Assembly (NCBI RefSeq): GCF_030035675.1
Contig: NC_084497.1
Span: 25,166,455 to 25,230,454 of the forward strand
Origin: Rhineura floridana
Lineage: Eukaryota; Chordata; Lepidosauria; Squamata; Rhineuridae
Direction of reading: 5' to 3'
DNA length: 64,000 bases
Shown piece by piece: positions 11,045-22,589 of the stretch; within the stretch, counting starts at the first letter, position 1; every line of letters begins with the position of its first letter. The notes beneath the pieces were generated by a model, which ran no database searches, was not told where the DNA came from, and was given only the letters and a program-made list of their open reading frames with translations. A program made the position numbers and the translations under genes.

Positions 11045-13020
11045 GTAAGAACATAACAGCCTGCTGGATCAGGCCAATGGCCCATCTAGTCCACCATCCT
11101 GTTGTCACTGTGGCCAACCACAAGCAGGACCCCTCCTGCGGTTTCCAGCAACTGATATTTAGAAGTCTTTGACCCTGTTTATTAACCATGCCAGCATCCT
11201 CCTGGCCCTATTGATACCTTTCCTGATCAGCAGTATTCACTCCAGTTGAGCTTCTATATTGTGTTTTCAAACAACTCTTAAGCATTTTGGAGTGCTTTGA
11301 CCCTTTGGACTTTGCCTTTTACCTTCCCTTTTACCAATCCCCTCATTTAGGGGAAGTTTTCTCTTTTGAAATCAAATGTGACCTCGTTGGATTTTCTTGG
11401 CAATTGGCCATTTACATGTATGTTTAATTTTATAGCACTATGGTCACTGCTCCCAATTGATTCAAAAACATTTACATCTCGCATCACGTCCTGGGAGCCA
11501 CTTAAGATAAGTCCAGGGTCACTATCCCTCTAGTCCAGCCTTTCCCAACCAGTGGGCCACCAGATGTTGTTGGACCACAACTCCCATAAGCCTCAGCCAG
11601 CATTGCCAATGGTCAGGAAAGATGGGAATTGTGGTCCAACAACATATGGTGGCCCACTAGTTGGGAAACGCTGCTCTAGTCAGTTCCATGACCAACTGTT
11701 CTAGAGCAGTCATTTAGGGAATATAGAAATGTTATCTCTTTGTCATGACTGGAACACATATGTAGCCAATCTATGTCAGGGTAGTTGAAGTCACCCATTA
11801 CTACCACATTTCCTAGTTTGGATGCTTCCTCAATTTCATATCTCATCTCAAGATCTCCCTCAGCATTTTGATAAGGGGGACAATAGAATGTCCCCAGTGC
11901 TAAATTACTCCTGAGGCCCAGTACCACCACCCGCAATGATTCTGTGGAGAAGTCTATCTCTTTGGGGTTTCTAGCTTGCTGGATTCAATGCCTCCTTTCA
12001 CATATAGAGTGACACCACCTCCAGTAAGTCTTTCCCTGTCCTTCCAATATAGTTTATATCCAGGGATAACTGTGTCCCGCTGGTTTTCTCCGTTCCACCA
12101 TGTTTCAATTATGCTTACTATATCAGTGCTGTTCTCTAAGACCAAGCATTCAAGTGCTCCTATCTTGGCTCGGAGGCTTCTAGCATCAGCATATAAACAC
12201 TTGTATACAGCGTTTTTCTTAAAAGTATCTTGGACATCTTTGGTTTGGCCTGTGGTACTTTGGCCTCTCTGGATTGGTATCTCGTGCCCCTGCACTCACA
12301 GTGCCTAGTTCAAGGTGTACCCCATTTAAAATGTCATAATTTGGGGGGGGGGGTCTTTATTCCAGGGAGGAGATCCTCCTCAACTCCTGTCGACTTTTCT
12401 CCCCCCAATCAGAGTAAAAGCTGCTCTGCCACCCTATTTAAGTGCCAGCAGTCTGGTTCCATCCCAGTTCAAGTGGAGCCTGTCCCTTTTGGACAGGCCC
12501 ATCTTGTCCCAAAAAGGTTTCCCAGGGCCTAAAAAATCCAAACCACTCCTCCTGACACCATCATCTCATCCATGCATCAAGACCACAAAGCTGTGTCTGT
12601 CTAGCTGGCCCTAAGCATGGAACTGGTAGCATTTCAGAGGAAGCTACCTTGGAAGTCCTGGCTTGCAGCATCCTACCTAGCAACCTGAATTTTCCTTTTA
12701 GGACCTCTCAACTGCATTTCCCCATGTCACTGGTGCCAATGTGCAATGACCAGTTACTCCTCCCCAACACTATTTACCAAGCTACCTAGCCAACGGGCAA
12801 CATCCACAAGTTTCATGCCAGGCAGGCAAATCACCTTGTGGTCTGCACACTCATAACACACCCCATTATCTATGTTCTTAAGAATTGAATCACCCACTAC
12901 TAGAATTCCTCCACACGCACCCCGGAGAAGTATCCTCAGCATGAGAGGATATCTGCTCACTCCCCAAGGAATGGGTCCTATCTAAGGGATTGTTTTTCTC
13001 TTGCCTCCATAACTCCTGGA
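11045..13020 (-). mobile_element. CR1 LINE with ORF1 esterase and ORF2 endonuclease remnants
   Basis: Read leftward, the copy keeps the SGNH-esterase part of ORF1: GDSIL near 12,885, HIGTSD near 12,735 and DRLHLN near 12,475. The AP-type endonuclease start of ORF2 follows at 12,295-11,676, with IIETWW, GGGVTLYV and MGDFNYPDIDW, and the endonuclease SDH motif lies near 11,450. Most of the reverse transcriptase is absent: the copy passes from about 11,200 straight to the CR1 3' UTR, which ends at 11,045. It is therefore internally deleted, carries several stops and shifts, and is not active. A hAT MITE sits inside it at 11,536-11,673. Confidence 0.88.
11536..11673. mobile_element. Palindromic hAT MITE nested in CR1, 8-bp TSD
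   Basis: The element is flanked by exact ctctagtc copies at 11,528-11,535 and 11,674-11,681. Its ends (cagcctttcccaaccagtgg and the complement of tagttgggaaacgctg) are inverted copies, and the inner arms carry gttggaccacaa on both sides. It inserted after the CR1 copy was in place. Confidence 0.92.
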
Positions 13021-13361
13021 GGCCCACATCTGGAAGAACCACAGTTTTAAGGTTGTTGAAATAGAGGATCCTTGTTCTCAGATAAAAAGATTTGAAACAG
13101 TATTTTAATGTGTCAAACTAGCAAGACAACATAACAGCAACGGCAGTTATCATCATAATCACTTTTAAAGATGCAAGAGATGGATATCAGATGAAGATTT
13201 ACATATCAATTATACCAGTTTATGGGTGTGGTCTTTTACCAAAGTCGTATTTTTCACCTGCCTCAGGTTAGCATATTATTCTTACTAGCAAGTACCTACA
13301 ATGAGAAACAATGGGATTGAGGCAGGAAATCTGTTGTAAATTTATGAAGGTGCTTATGCCC

Positions 13362-13793
13362 AGGGCTGTGGAGTCGGAGTCGTGGAGTTGGAAGCAATTT
13401 TGGGTGGAGTCGGAGTCGGTAGAAATGTACCGACTCCGACTCCTTCATAAATGGCAAATGTATATTAACTAGTAATAACAAATTTACTGTAGTAAAATGG
13501 TAGCACAAGGCATTTCATCACCACCACGTGAATCCAGAGCTTGGAAAAGTTTCTTTTTTGAACTGCAACTCCCACGAGCCCAATGCTGACGGGAGTTGTA
13601 GTTCAAAAAAGTAACTTTTCCAAGCTCTGGATTCACGTGGTGGTGATGAAATGCCTTGTGCTACCATTTTACTACAGTAAATTCGTTATTACTAGTTAAT
13701 ATACATTTGCCATTTAGGAAGGAGTCAGAGTCGGACAGTAGAAAAATAGAGGAGTTGGAGTCGAAGGTCTGGCGTACCGACTCCACAGCCCTG
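13362..13793. mobile_element. Long foldback hAT element with 8-bp TSD
   Basis: The ends read cagggctgtggagtcggag and, inverted, ccgactccacagccctg. Exact 8-bp copies of cttatgcc flank it at 13,354-13,361 and 13,794-13,801. Inside, about 130 bp around 13,440-13,570 is repeated in inverted orientation at about 13,600-13,725 with only a handful of differences, so the element can fold into one long hairpin. The very centre contains the acaactccc core seen in the window's other hAT MITEs. The terminal text resembles widespread Charlie-like hATs, but I cannot assign a named family. Confidence 0.92.
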
Positions 13794-14117
13794 CTTATGC
13801 CCCCCCATGTACCAACGCTGCATACAGATGAACACAAACATTTTTTTCCAATTTCTCACAGACAATTAAAAAAAGATGGTGCCAATTGGCAATTTTTGTA
13901 ACTTGAATTTTCAAAATAAAAATATTAAAAAAGCCATATGGTAAAACAGAGCTTCTAGGAACTGTATACAGAAGAACATACACACGAAGGTATCAGTAAG
14001 ATTAAATATTTCCTGAATTTTTCGACACTATAGTTGTGAATGTGATGCACACAAAGGTGTTGGTATGTGCGCACTTCACCATCCATGCATTTGATGAAGT
14101 AGCCTCTTGCTATAATA

Positions 14118-14312
14118 CAGTGGTTCTGAATCTTTTTTGGGTCACAGACCCCTTTGAGAATCTGATGGAAGCTATGGCCCCCATAAATAAATAAATAAAT
14201 AAATAAATAAAATTCCTTTCATTGAATTGAAAACTGATTTTTTTTGTGCCCAATACAAGGAACCCCCCTGAAGCCCACAGGGGTCCATGGACCACAGGGT
14301 TAAGATCTCCTG
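14118..14312. mobile_element. Non-autonomous hAT element with 8-bp TSD
   Basis: Exact ctataata copies lie at 14,110-14,117 and 14,313-14,320. The left end cagtggttctgaatc pairs with the right end ttaagatctcctg only imperfectly, with better pairing just inside (cagacccctttg and aggggtccatgg). A run of seven 'aata' units sits within. Confidence 0.85.
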
Positions 14313-15209
14313 CTATAATAAAATTAGTCAGCTTTAAAGATGATACAGGATGCTTTGGTTTGGAAGCAGAGTAAGGATGCCACTAGATAATGGCAGGAGT
14401 TCCATGTTGGACCTTCCACAGTTGGTTTTTTTTTTTTTTTAATGGCAAATGCAGTTCTGCATGCAGAGAGGAATTTGTATTGGGACTGCGGTACTGGTGG
14501 AGAGGCAATGACTCTTTCATCCACAAATACTGTAATATTTTCCTAGCCAAAACCCACCTCCAAAAGCTGCAATGTCCTCAATAGGGCAAAACATATAGGG
14601 ACCATACAGCAATTACATAGCTTCTCTTTTACAACAGACATTTCGTTATAATCACTGCCAGAGCATCCAAATATTTAAAATGCAGGCACCTAAGCATGTA
14701 TCTCCTCTGAAATATCTCAAATACTCATTTAAGAGCTAATAAATCCAACATGAAGAATTCAGATGCATTACTTCTCAACTCTGTATTATTATGCTCCAAG
14801 ATTTAATACATGACATGTCCAAAGTTCCTGAAACACTCTTACTGAATCAGTAGTTCTCAACTCAACATTCTTTCACTCCAAGAGAAGCATCATACAAGCC
14901 TCAGCTTCTCTACCTCTCTTATCCATAACATTCGCCTTCCCTTCCTTCTGCATATGCTCATCTGGTATCAGTGCCCTTTTTGCCATTCATGGTATTTACC
15001 ATGCAACTCCTTATGACTAGAATAGTCTCCTGCTCTTTATAATCAATGCTTTTAAATTCCACCCTACAACACACATTTTCCAACAAAACTTTTCACAAAC
15101 CATCATAGCCTGCATTTATTCTAATATCACGAGCCTAATCTTTTATCCTTTCTTGCTTCACCAAGGCCTACTCTTTATTTTCATCTTAGTTCTTGTCTTT
15201 GACAATAAG
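14313..15209. other. No gene or clear repeat seen
   Basis: Intron-like sequence with a poly-T run near 14,427; no domain, splice-bounded ORF or shared repeat is recognised. Confidence 0.45.
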
Positions 15210-15396
15210 CCCTTTTGGGAAGTGACCCTGTCACTTTTATTTGCGCTGATTGTCACTCTAGGCCCCAAATATAGTTGAATGTTTGATTTTAAAGCAATCA
15301 ATCTTGAGTCATTTTAGAATTATTTGACTGTTGTAAACCGCCCAGAGAGCTTTGGCTATGGGGCAGTATACAAAGGCAATAAATAAATAAATAAAT
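15210..15396 (+). mobile_element. L2-type LINE 3' end
   Basis: The 3' hairpin text accgcccagagagctttggc and the 'ataaat' tail match the 3' ends at 30.1, 52.0 and 60.7 kb. Only the terminal part is kept. Confidence 0.8.
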
Positions 15397-16796
15397 TCTC
15401 GAAATGACCAGACAATTATCTTAGAAACCCCCCCTTTTCCTTTGATGCCTTCTGAAACCATGGGGGAAAGGGCACAAAGTATTTTTCTTCAGCACTAATT
15501 CTGCCATCCAGATGAGATTATTCCATTTCCTCCTCCGCCCCACGCAGGCTAGTGTTAATAGCAGGCTCAAAACAATACAGAAAGCCATATGGCTGCATCT
15601 GGATATTAAAATTTAGGATATCAATTACCAATCCACTAATGCAAAGCCAAAATCCACAGACAGTAAGAATTTAATCCAATCCAGGGACTGAAACTTGAGC
15701 CAATTACAACATATAGGAAGCAAAAGCTACATTCATTGTTAGCTGAAGTGCAATTATCACATTGAAAGTCCTGAATAGCAGAATGGTTTATTCTATTTTA
15801 CCCTTTAATTAGTGGGGAGAAGAGTGACAAAAAGCAACAGCGATTACAGATTTCACGGACTGACACATTATCAATATATCAATTGGATTCTATCAGCAAT
15901 AAATGAGGTTGTAGAATCAGTCACCTCCCTCAACTTCGTAAAATGTAACACTAGTTGTAAAACTAAGAAAATATTCGCCGAAAGTTAAAAAGCACTCTGC
16001 CTGTCTCCACGCTCTGATTGGGAAATCAGAGTAATACTGTACCTCCTAGAACAGTTAGCTGCTCCTTTAATGACCTAACTTTACTTCCTGGTATTTCAAG
16101 AACCTTATTGCACAAAAACTGCCAGCTATATGCAGGGATTGTTTGAAGAAAGGATGGCCTGCAAAGCCCAAGAGGTTAAAGTGTGTTACAGTTAATCAAT
16201 CTACTCAAAAAATGTAGCATGTCTTCGCCATTATTATGGTTAGTAGGCTGAAGATACAAAGGGTATTAATATCCCTATACTGCTAGCCAGTTTAAAATGG
16301 CTTGGCTTTTTGTTTTCACAAAAAAAACAGAGGCTATTTAAATTTAGGATAGTAGAGCATATTTCTGACTTCCTCCCCACCCCCCTTCTCTATAAAGCCC
16401 AGTATTGTAACATCAGCTAATGTCCCCGTACAATGACATGATTATCTTCAAAGTTCAAACTTTTCCAACTGGATTAACAATGGGATTCTCAATGCCAGGC
16501 ACATATAATATCATGACAGAATGCCTGTTGGACAGTGATCTAGCAGCTGCAAGGAATAAATAGGGATGAACTCTAGTGAGCACAGGCCTTTAGGTTATCA
16601 AACACCTCATCTTATAGAGCAAAGGCCAAAGGAAAATATAAAATGTGACCAAAGTTCCAACAGTGCACACGTGAAAATACAATGACAGATAGCTGCTAAT
16701 CTATCGCATTTGTTCAGCTGTCTACTTTTTATGTGGGCCTCAACTACAAAGTACAAAAAAGGGAACACAAAAAAATTGATTCCCCCCCCTCCCCAA
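15397..16796. other. No gene or clear repeat seen
   Basis: Intron-like sequence without recognisable coding segments or repeats. Confidence 0.45.
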
Positions 16797-16866
16797 ACAG
16801 CCTGCTGCCCTCTCCTGCTGGGAGAAAGGGCGGGATATAAATCTAATAAATAAATAAATAAATAAC
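16797..16866 (+). mobile_element. Short L2-type LINE tail
   Basis: The terminal text gagaaagggcgggatataaa followed by aataaa units marks the last 70 bp of an L2-type copy. Confidence 0.7.
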
Positions 16867-16919
16867 ATGATGCCAAATGCAAAAAAAAGGAAGAAGACTG
16901 ATTCTGGTCTATAAAATAA

Positions 16920-17158
16920 TCTACCTACTAAGGCTTGGAGGTATTTTTATTGTATGTATATGGGTTGGGGCTAATCTGTTTTCAGCTCGCAGTTTATATG
17001 GAAATTAATAAATATTGTTTTTGCTGTGCTTTTTGTTGTTTGTTTGTATATGTTTTTGTATTTTTATTATGATATATTGTATTTTATTTTGTTTGTTCAC
17101 TGCCCTGAGAGCTATTTCGCTAAGGGCGGTATATAAATTGAAATAATAAATAAATAAC
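16920..17158 (+). mobile_element. L2-type LINE 3' end
   Basis: An AT-rich 3' UTR ends with tgccctgagagctatttcgc, then gggcggtatataaattg and an aataaataa tail. Confidence 0.75.
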
Positions 17159-20100
17159 ACAATAAAATCTAAATTATTTCAGACATTTTAGACTTTTTGG
17201 TAGATTTTCTGCTGTCTGTCATCTGCAATTTATTAACCCATGCTCTATTGCTGCCAAGTTTTATTTGCATTGATGACTATACCATATTGTTTTTATAATT
17301 CTTTGTTAGACACTCAGAGCAATTTTGCTGGTTGCAAGATATTAATAAGTGCTATCTATTCTGTCCTTATGAGCCTTCAGGTGAAAGCTAAAAATTCTAG
17401 TAAAATCCGATAGTATAATTTTAAAGCAATGAACGATAATTTTATGTCAGCTGACATACTTCCAAACAGGATATATAAGACACTAGTGTATTCCTGAATG
17501 TCAGTAGGATTGCAGGTACAACTGCAATCCTTGCAATTGCAATTGCCACCCTGGGCTCCTACTGGGAGAAAGGACAGGATATAAATATAATTAAAAAATA
17601 CAGTTCCAAACATACATATTCTGCTCACTCCAAATTAATCTGTTTTGGATCAGTTTAAAGTCTGCAATACTTCAGCCCACTTAGGATGTGAATTAAAATT
17701 ATGTTATTGGCTTTTAACATAATAAAAAACCTACCTTTAAAATATCATTCAATTGTACAGTACTTAATGGTATATAACAACTTTTTTTTTTCATAAAACA
17801 CAGTCCATATAAATGGCTTGGGAAAATGTTTTACTAACTAAATAAGGTTATAAATATATATTTATTTCACTAAAGAATTTCAGGTCAAATACTACTGTAA
17901 GAGCTGCCACATATTGGTGAAGTGTTCTGGAGCAGAACTGCATTTCCTTGCCATCACAAAGAGGTCACATGTGATCACACAGATTACACAGTTCTACAAA
18001 AAATGCTTGTACAAGATTTATGTAAGCTCTGCTGTGGAAGAAAATTGGTGGCAACATTCTAGTGGGGAAAACCAGTTTTACACTCTTATGAGGAGGTTTT
18101 GGGAAGTTAAAATGATCCCATCAGTTCATCCAGTGCATTTATGCCACTGTGTAAAAATTTCAATAAACTATTTACTCCACCCACCCAATCTTTATTTGGA
18201 GACCGAAAAACGTCAAAAGATTAAAAACCTAGAACATCTGCTACCGTCCCCCAGCCCCAACAAAACAGATCTGTTAATTAAGAAAAAAGAGATTTTCAAA
18301 GTCAAAACAAGAATCTAAACTACATTATTCAGTTTGGCGAAGCTGTGATGTTTAGTTGAAAATAGTTGCCTTCCTGCAAACGCCATCTTGTTGCAGTTAC
18401 CGGGCCCAGCACAAAAAGATCCATTCATTCCCAGAAAAAAGGGGGGAGGGGGCGGACAAGAACACCCTCCATAATCTGCAACCGCTAAAACAACTGACCT
18501 ATTGAATCCCCTCTTTCCAAAATTATGCAAGGGGGAGAAAATGCTTTAAGACATTAAGATGTCATCTCCAGTCTCTCGTTTTCTAACATGCATTTCGCAA
18601 AGCCAGCAAAAGCGGTATGTCTGTATTTACAAGCTTGTGCTCAACAGGAAAGCCTCAAAATGTACAACAACCCTCTCCTCGGGCTATGCACACAAATGGC
18701 GACAGCAGCCTCCTTTCACTTCACATTCGTGGTTTTCTGCTCTTTCCCCACATCCAGATCCACATGGGTGGGTGGCATGAGAAGCAGCTTTCCCTATTTC
18801 CAAGCTTTCCTTTTTAACGGAAACAGCATTTGCCTTATAGAAAACCTACATCTTGCATAAAATGTCCTTGAAGCAGCAGTTTTGCCAAGGCAATCATGAC
18901 CAAAAAAATCAGATAAAATTTTAATTCTTTGTGATAAATTGATAAAGCTGTATATTATCCTAATATTTTTTAAAAATAAAAAAGCCTTCCCTATCCTCCA
19001 GATTTATTCATCCTTTAATAGCTTCCACACCCCTTTCCTAACGTGTCAGAAATTCAACTTTAAAACAAAGAGCTTTCCCTTAAACTGTCTTTTTTAAAAA
19101 AAAACACAAAAATGATGGTTGTACACTCCCCGATTCTCCAGTAACCAACTTCTACCCTGAGCAGACACACAAATGGCAAAATTATACACCTATTAATGAA
19201 GAAAAGCAACTAAAAAAATGGCAGATAAATCTCTTCACTGTGATAGTGAAAGTAAGAAAGCATTTCTTATTCTCTATCCATCCCAAAACCATTTCCTACC
19301 GTGGGAACAAGAAAACCACCAAGATTCCATTTTCTTAGCCTTTTCCTTGGCCAGGGGTTGCTTTGAGCAGTCTCACCCCGTTCTCCACCCAATCAATTTT
19401 CCACCATTACAGTACCAGCCACATACACACATAAACAGCACTCTCTTGGTATTTTCCCCCAAGCATCGTCCCTGTGGACTTGGTTGCCTCCTTTCCCCCC
19501 CTCCCCGCCGGCCACCCTGCTTCTAGCCTCAGCCTGGAATCAGTTCTTCACCCCCCTTGTCCTATCTCTACCCAGCAGCTACAAACACTCCCCTCTCTGA
19601 TGTTCTGAGATGGGTGGGACAGAGATGGAGACAATGAAAACAAAAAAAACCCACCCAAATGGTTATTTCTTGATTTCCCCATGTCAGCAGCCCTCTCAGA
19701 ACAGGGCTGGTCACCTCTCTTATAGACAGAAAGGATGGTATTGTTGGGGGGGGGGAGAAGGCAGAGCAAAATGGAGGGGAGGCGATAGTGAAAGGATCTG
19801 AAACAAGTAAGGAGGAGAGTATTAATAGGGAAGAATAGCCAAATACAGCTGGGAGGGAGGAAAAACAGAGGTAGAGAGGGGAAACGGGGGGGGGCAAAGG
19901 AGATGGAAGGGGGGTGGGAGAAAGGAACAGGATTTAAGTCATGAAGTAGGAGGGAGAGATGGAAGTGTGGGAGGTGGAAAGAAAGAAAAAATATGGAAGA
20001 AATGGAACAAGGCTGAAATCTTAAGCAGGTTTTTGCATTGGCCTCCTCAGTTAACTCTTTTTAGAAGGCTTGGGAGGGAAAGAGACATGATTTGGCTAAA

Positions 20101-20464
20101 ATGGGTGGGGGGAGAAGCGAAACTTGTGGGTCTCGTGGATTTTATAAAGGGTCTCCTTCCCCCCCCCTTATAATTGAAACAGTGAAACGGAGAACGTTCA
20201 TTTTAAAAAAAATGGTGGTTTAAGGGAGTAAGGGAAAGGTATATAGATAGAAGTAGGAAGTATTTTAAGGCAGGGGAAAGGAAGAAAATGAGGGGAGGAG
20301 GATGCGAAGGTGTGGGAGATAGAGAAAGGGGGTTGGGGCACCCCAAGAAATCCAGGATTTGGGGGGAGGATGAAACAGGAGGAGCTGCTGTTGAGAGAAA
20401 AGAAAATGCAGGTTAAAAGACGGGGGGGGGGCTTAGGATGAGGTTAATATGGGCCAGTGGGGAG
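17159..20464. other. Intron sequence becoming purine-rich toward the promoter
   Basis: A short L2-type tail is at 17,555-17,601. From about 19,600 the plus strand is strongly G/A-rich with many runs of 6-11 G. No coding segment is supported. Confidence 0.45.
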
Positions 20465-20752
20465 CATTATGGGGGGGGGGGATGAACACAGCCTGTAAGG
20501 GTGGAGTTTTTAGGACGGGGCCAATAAGGCCTGTTTTGGGGAAGGTTATAAACAGGGTTTGCGATGGGCAGGGTCTTTTTAAAACGGGGGATATAAAGTC
20601 TGTTTCTTGGAGGGGGTTATAACAGGGATGAATAAGCCCTGGTTTTTTTTGGGGGGGGGGTTATGAACAGGGCCTGTGAAAAGAGAATTTTTTAAGGGTA
20701 GGCCTGTTTTGGGGGGGTTGAATGAACAAAGCCTGTGATGGGGGGCAGAAGA
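20465..20752 (+). repeat. Degenerate G-rich tandem repeat next to the CpG island
   Basis: A motif of the form gaacagggcctgt...gtttttta...ggcctgtttt followed by a G run recurs with starts near 20,484, 20,550, 20,620, 20,664 and 20,724, giving spacings of 66, 70, 44 and 60 bp. Copies are diverged. The G runs are on the strand that is the template for the presumed GNB1 transcript. Confidence 0.75.
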
Positions 20753-20829
20753 CACACCATTTGAGTGTGTGTGTTGAGGGGTGCGGGGAGGACTGGGGTG
20801 CCTGCGAGGGGGGAGATTTCGAAGTGCCC

Positions 20830-21640
20830 CCCCAACAATACATTCTCCCCCCCCTCCCTCCCTCCCTCTCACCTTCCTGGACGGCCGCTGCTCATCCACT
20901 GCCACGGAGTCACTAGCCCTGCTCGCCTGCCCGCTCCCCGCCTGGCGGGCGACCCCTTTCCAAGACCCCCGCCGACAGGCGCCGCTTCTTGGCCGTCGCC
21001 GCCGCCTTCCAGTCAGTCCAGCCAGCGGGGCAGGCAACGCTGGGGAGGAAGCCGAGAGGAGGAGGAAGACAGAAAGAGAAATAAAGCAAGAGGAGGAGGA
21101 GGAGGCCGGTGGCGCCTCGTCGCAAGTCCCGCGCTGCGCCTGGCAGCCGCTCCGTTTCCCGCACGAAGGACCCAGAAAAGGACGGAGGGGGGGAAAAAAG
21201 AGGGCGGCGGCGGCTGCACCACCAAGAACAGCAGCAGCGTCGCGTGTAGCGTCGTCCCCCCCTCGAGGGAGTCGCTCGGGCGGGCAGGGTTTTGTGTGTG
21301 TGCGGGGAAGGGCGGTGTTCCGCGGCTGCGAGTGTGGCTTTTGTTTGTCTCCTTCTGCTCGTCGCTTGGGGCCTCCGCCGCTCAGCTCCCGCTCGCGGCC
21401 ATAGGGAAAGGAGCGGAGGAGTCTCGGCTGGGCGCGGCAGGGCAGGCGGCAACCACCAGCACTACCACCCGTTTCCGCCCTCCGCCCGGCTTCGCCTGCC
21501 TCCGCGCTCGCGCTCCCCCGCCCTTGCGACCCGGCTGGGAAACCCCGGGCGCGGCTCCGCCCCTGCTTGGCCGGCCTGCTGCTGGCTGTCTCCCTCTTCT
21601 TGGCTTGTTCTTCCTACCTCCGCTTCCTCGCATGAAATCG
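20830..21640. promoter_or_regulatory. GNB1: CpG island promoter, presumed GNB1
   Basis: This is the only GC- and CpG-dense stretch of the window. GC-box cores lie at 21,514-21,524 (cccccgccctt) and 21,555-21,564 (ctccgcccct), both reading as GGGCGG on the minus strand. No TATA box is seen, as usual for broad CpG promoters. Long open frames here on both strands are a by-product of GC richness. Assignment to GNB1 rests on gene order. Confidence 0.75.
20873..21450 (-). other. GNB1: Non-coding first exon, presumed GNB1 exon 1
   Basis: On the minus strand the CpG island ends in CCAGGAAG followed at once by GTGAGAGGG, a near-consensus splice donor; the exon's last base is 20,873 and the intron starts at 20,872. 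The 5' end is unknown and 21,450 is only a guess between the GC boxes and the donor. Human GNB1 begins with a non-coding exon, which fits. Another broadly expressed gene reading leftward would look the same, so the name depends on synteny. Confidence 0.5.
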
Positions 21641-21705
21641 GGCTGCGGGGGGGCGAGTTGTCTTCTGTTTAGTTGTGCATGTGGCGGTGCGTTTTGTTTT
21701 GAAGT

Positions 21706-21975
21706 GTAACCAGGATAAAAGTTAGAAAGGAATCGCTTCAAGGGTGGTTCTTTCATTTTCGCGTGCTTTTCCTCGCAGAAAGCCATGCTGCGTGGGGTGG
21801 TTTTTATGTTTTTGGAGGGGAGCGGTGCTTTTTAAAAAAAAAATTAAAACACTAACTGTGATCAAAGTTAAAAGCAATCGCTTCAGGATGACGTGACTGG
21901 CTCTTCCATTTTTGCAAGCTTTTCCTCAGAAAACCATGCTGCGTGGAGTGATTTTTATTGGGGGGGAGTGGTGTT
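21706..21975 (+). repeat. Local tandem duplication upstream of the CpG island
   Basis: Positions about 21,706-21,833 and 21,851-21,975 are diverged copies of one unit. Both contain aaagtta, aatcgcttca, gcttttcctc and ccatgctgcgtgg in the same order and spacing, at an offset of about 143 bp. It is not one of the interspersed repeats of the window. Confidence 0.85.
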
Positions 21976-22401
21976 AATCCAGATTGAGTTGTGTTCAGAG
22001 TAGATCCATTAGCACGGCTTCTGAAAAGGAACTACAAAGGGTAGTCCGTGGCCCACAGTCCTGTTCGGACTAGCTCTATTATCATTGTTTATTAAATTTT
22101 TAAAAGGGCAGAAAACACATTTTGCAACAATTTTCAACGACAAAAAGCATTCTAAAAACAATTTAAAACATTCTAAAAGCAAAAGCGGGAATTGCCTGGA
22201 AGTGTGCAACCCCCCATCTCTTCCATGAGCTCCTTTGCCACCCACTAACCCTCTCAAAGTCTATTTTTCATTATCGTTATTATTTTGTCATGCACGTAAC
22301 ATGATGCTTTACAAAGAATGAGAAAACGGGTCCCCTGCACCAAGGAGCTTACAATCTAAAAATGCAAATAGCCCTCCATATTTTATTTATTATTTAATTT
22401 G

Positions 22402-22508
22402 TATACTGGACTACAGCTCCCATCGTCCCTGACTATTGGCCTGCCTGACTGGGGCTGATGGGAGTTGGAGTCCAACATCATCTGGAGGGCCACAGGTTCC
22501 CCATCCTA
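22402..22508. mobile_element. Palindromic hAT MITE, left end missing
   Basis: The arms ggactacagctcccatcg and gatgggagttggagtccaac are inverted copies, and the right end reads ggccacaggttccccatcc. No clear left end or TSD is present. Confidence 0.75.
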
Positions 22509-22589
22509 AGAGATATTTTGGAAGGGGGCAGAGATAGCAAAGTAATAATAGGTGGGGCAGTAGGCTATGCATATCCTGCCATTCCACAA

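Larger units (their letters stand above)
1..20872 (-). other. GNB1: Presumed first intron of GNB1
   Basis: No coding exon is visible in this stretch; the short open frames present have no recognisable domains or fall in transposons. It lies on the transcribed side of the minus-strand splice donor at 20,872/20,873. Gene order to the right (CALML6 on plus, TMEM52 on minus) matches the neighbourhood of GNB1, the G-protein beta-1 subunit gene, whose first exons are non-coding and followed by a long intron. The gene name is inferred from synteny only; the characteristic GNB1 N-terminus was not found here. Repeats within it are listed separately. Confidence 0.5.

Noticed and set aside
12754-12960. 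GDSIL-containing frame as a host lipase or esterase
   Set aside because: It is part of CR1 ORF1, followed by CR1 ORF2 endonuclease text on the same strand.
14183-14211. CRISPR-like or other array at runs of aataaat
   Set aside because: These are simple tetranucleotide runs inside or at the ends of transposons; there are no spacers.
20765-21709. A 314-codon plus-strand frame and other long frames in the GC-rich region
   Set aside because: Several long frames overlap on both strands in a CpG island, with low-complexity Pro/Arg/Gly content and no domains. This is expected from scarcity of stop codons in GC-rich DNA.
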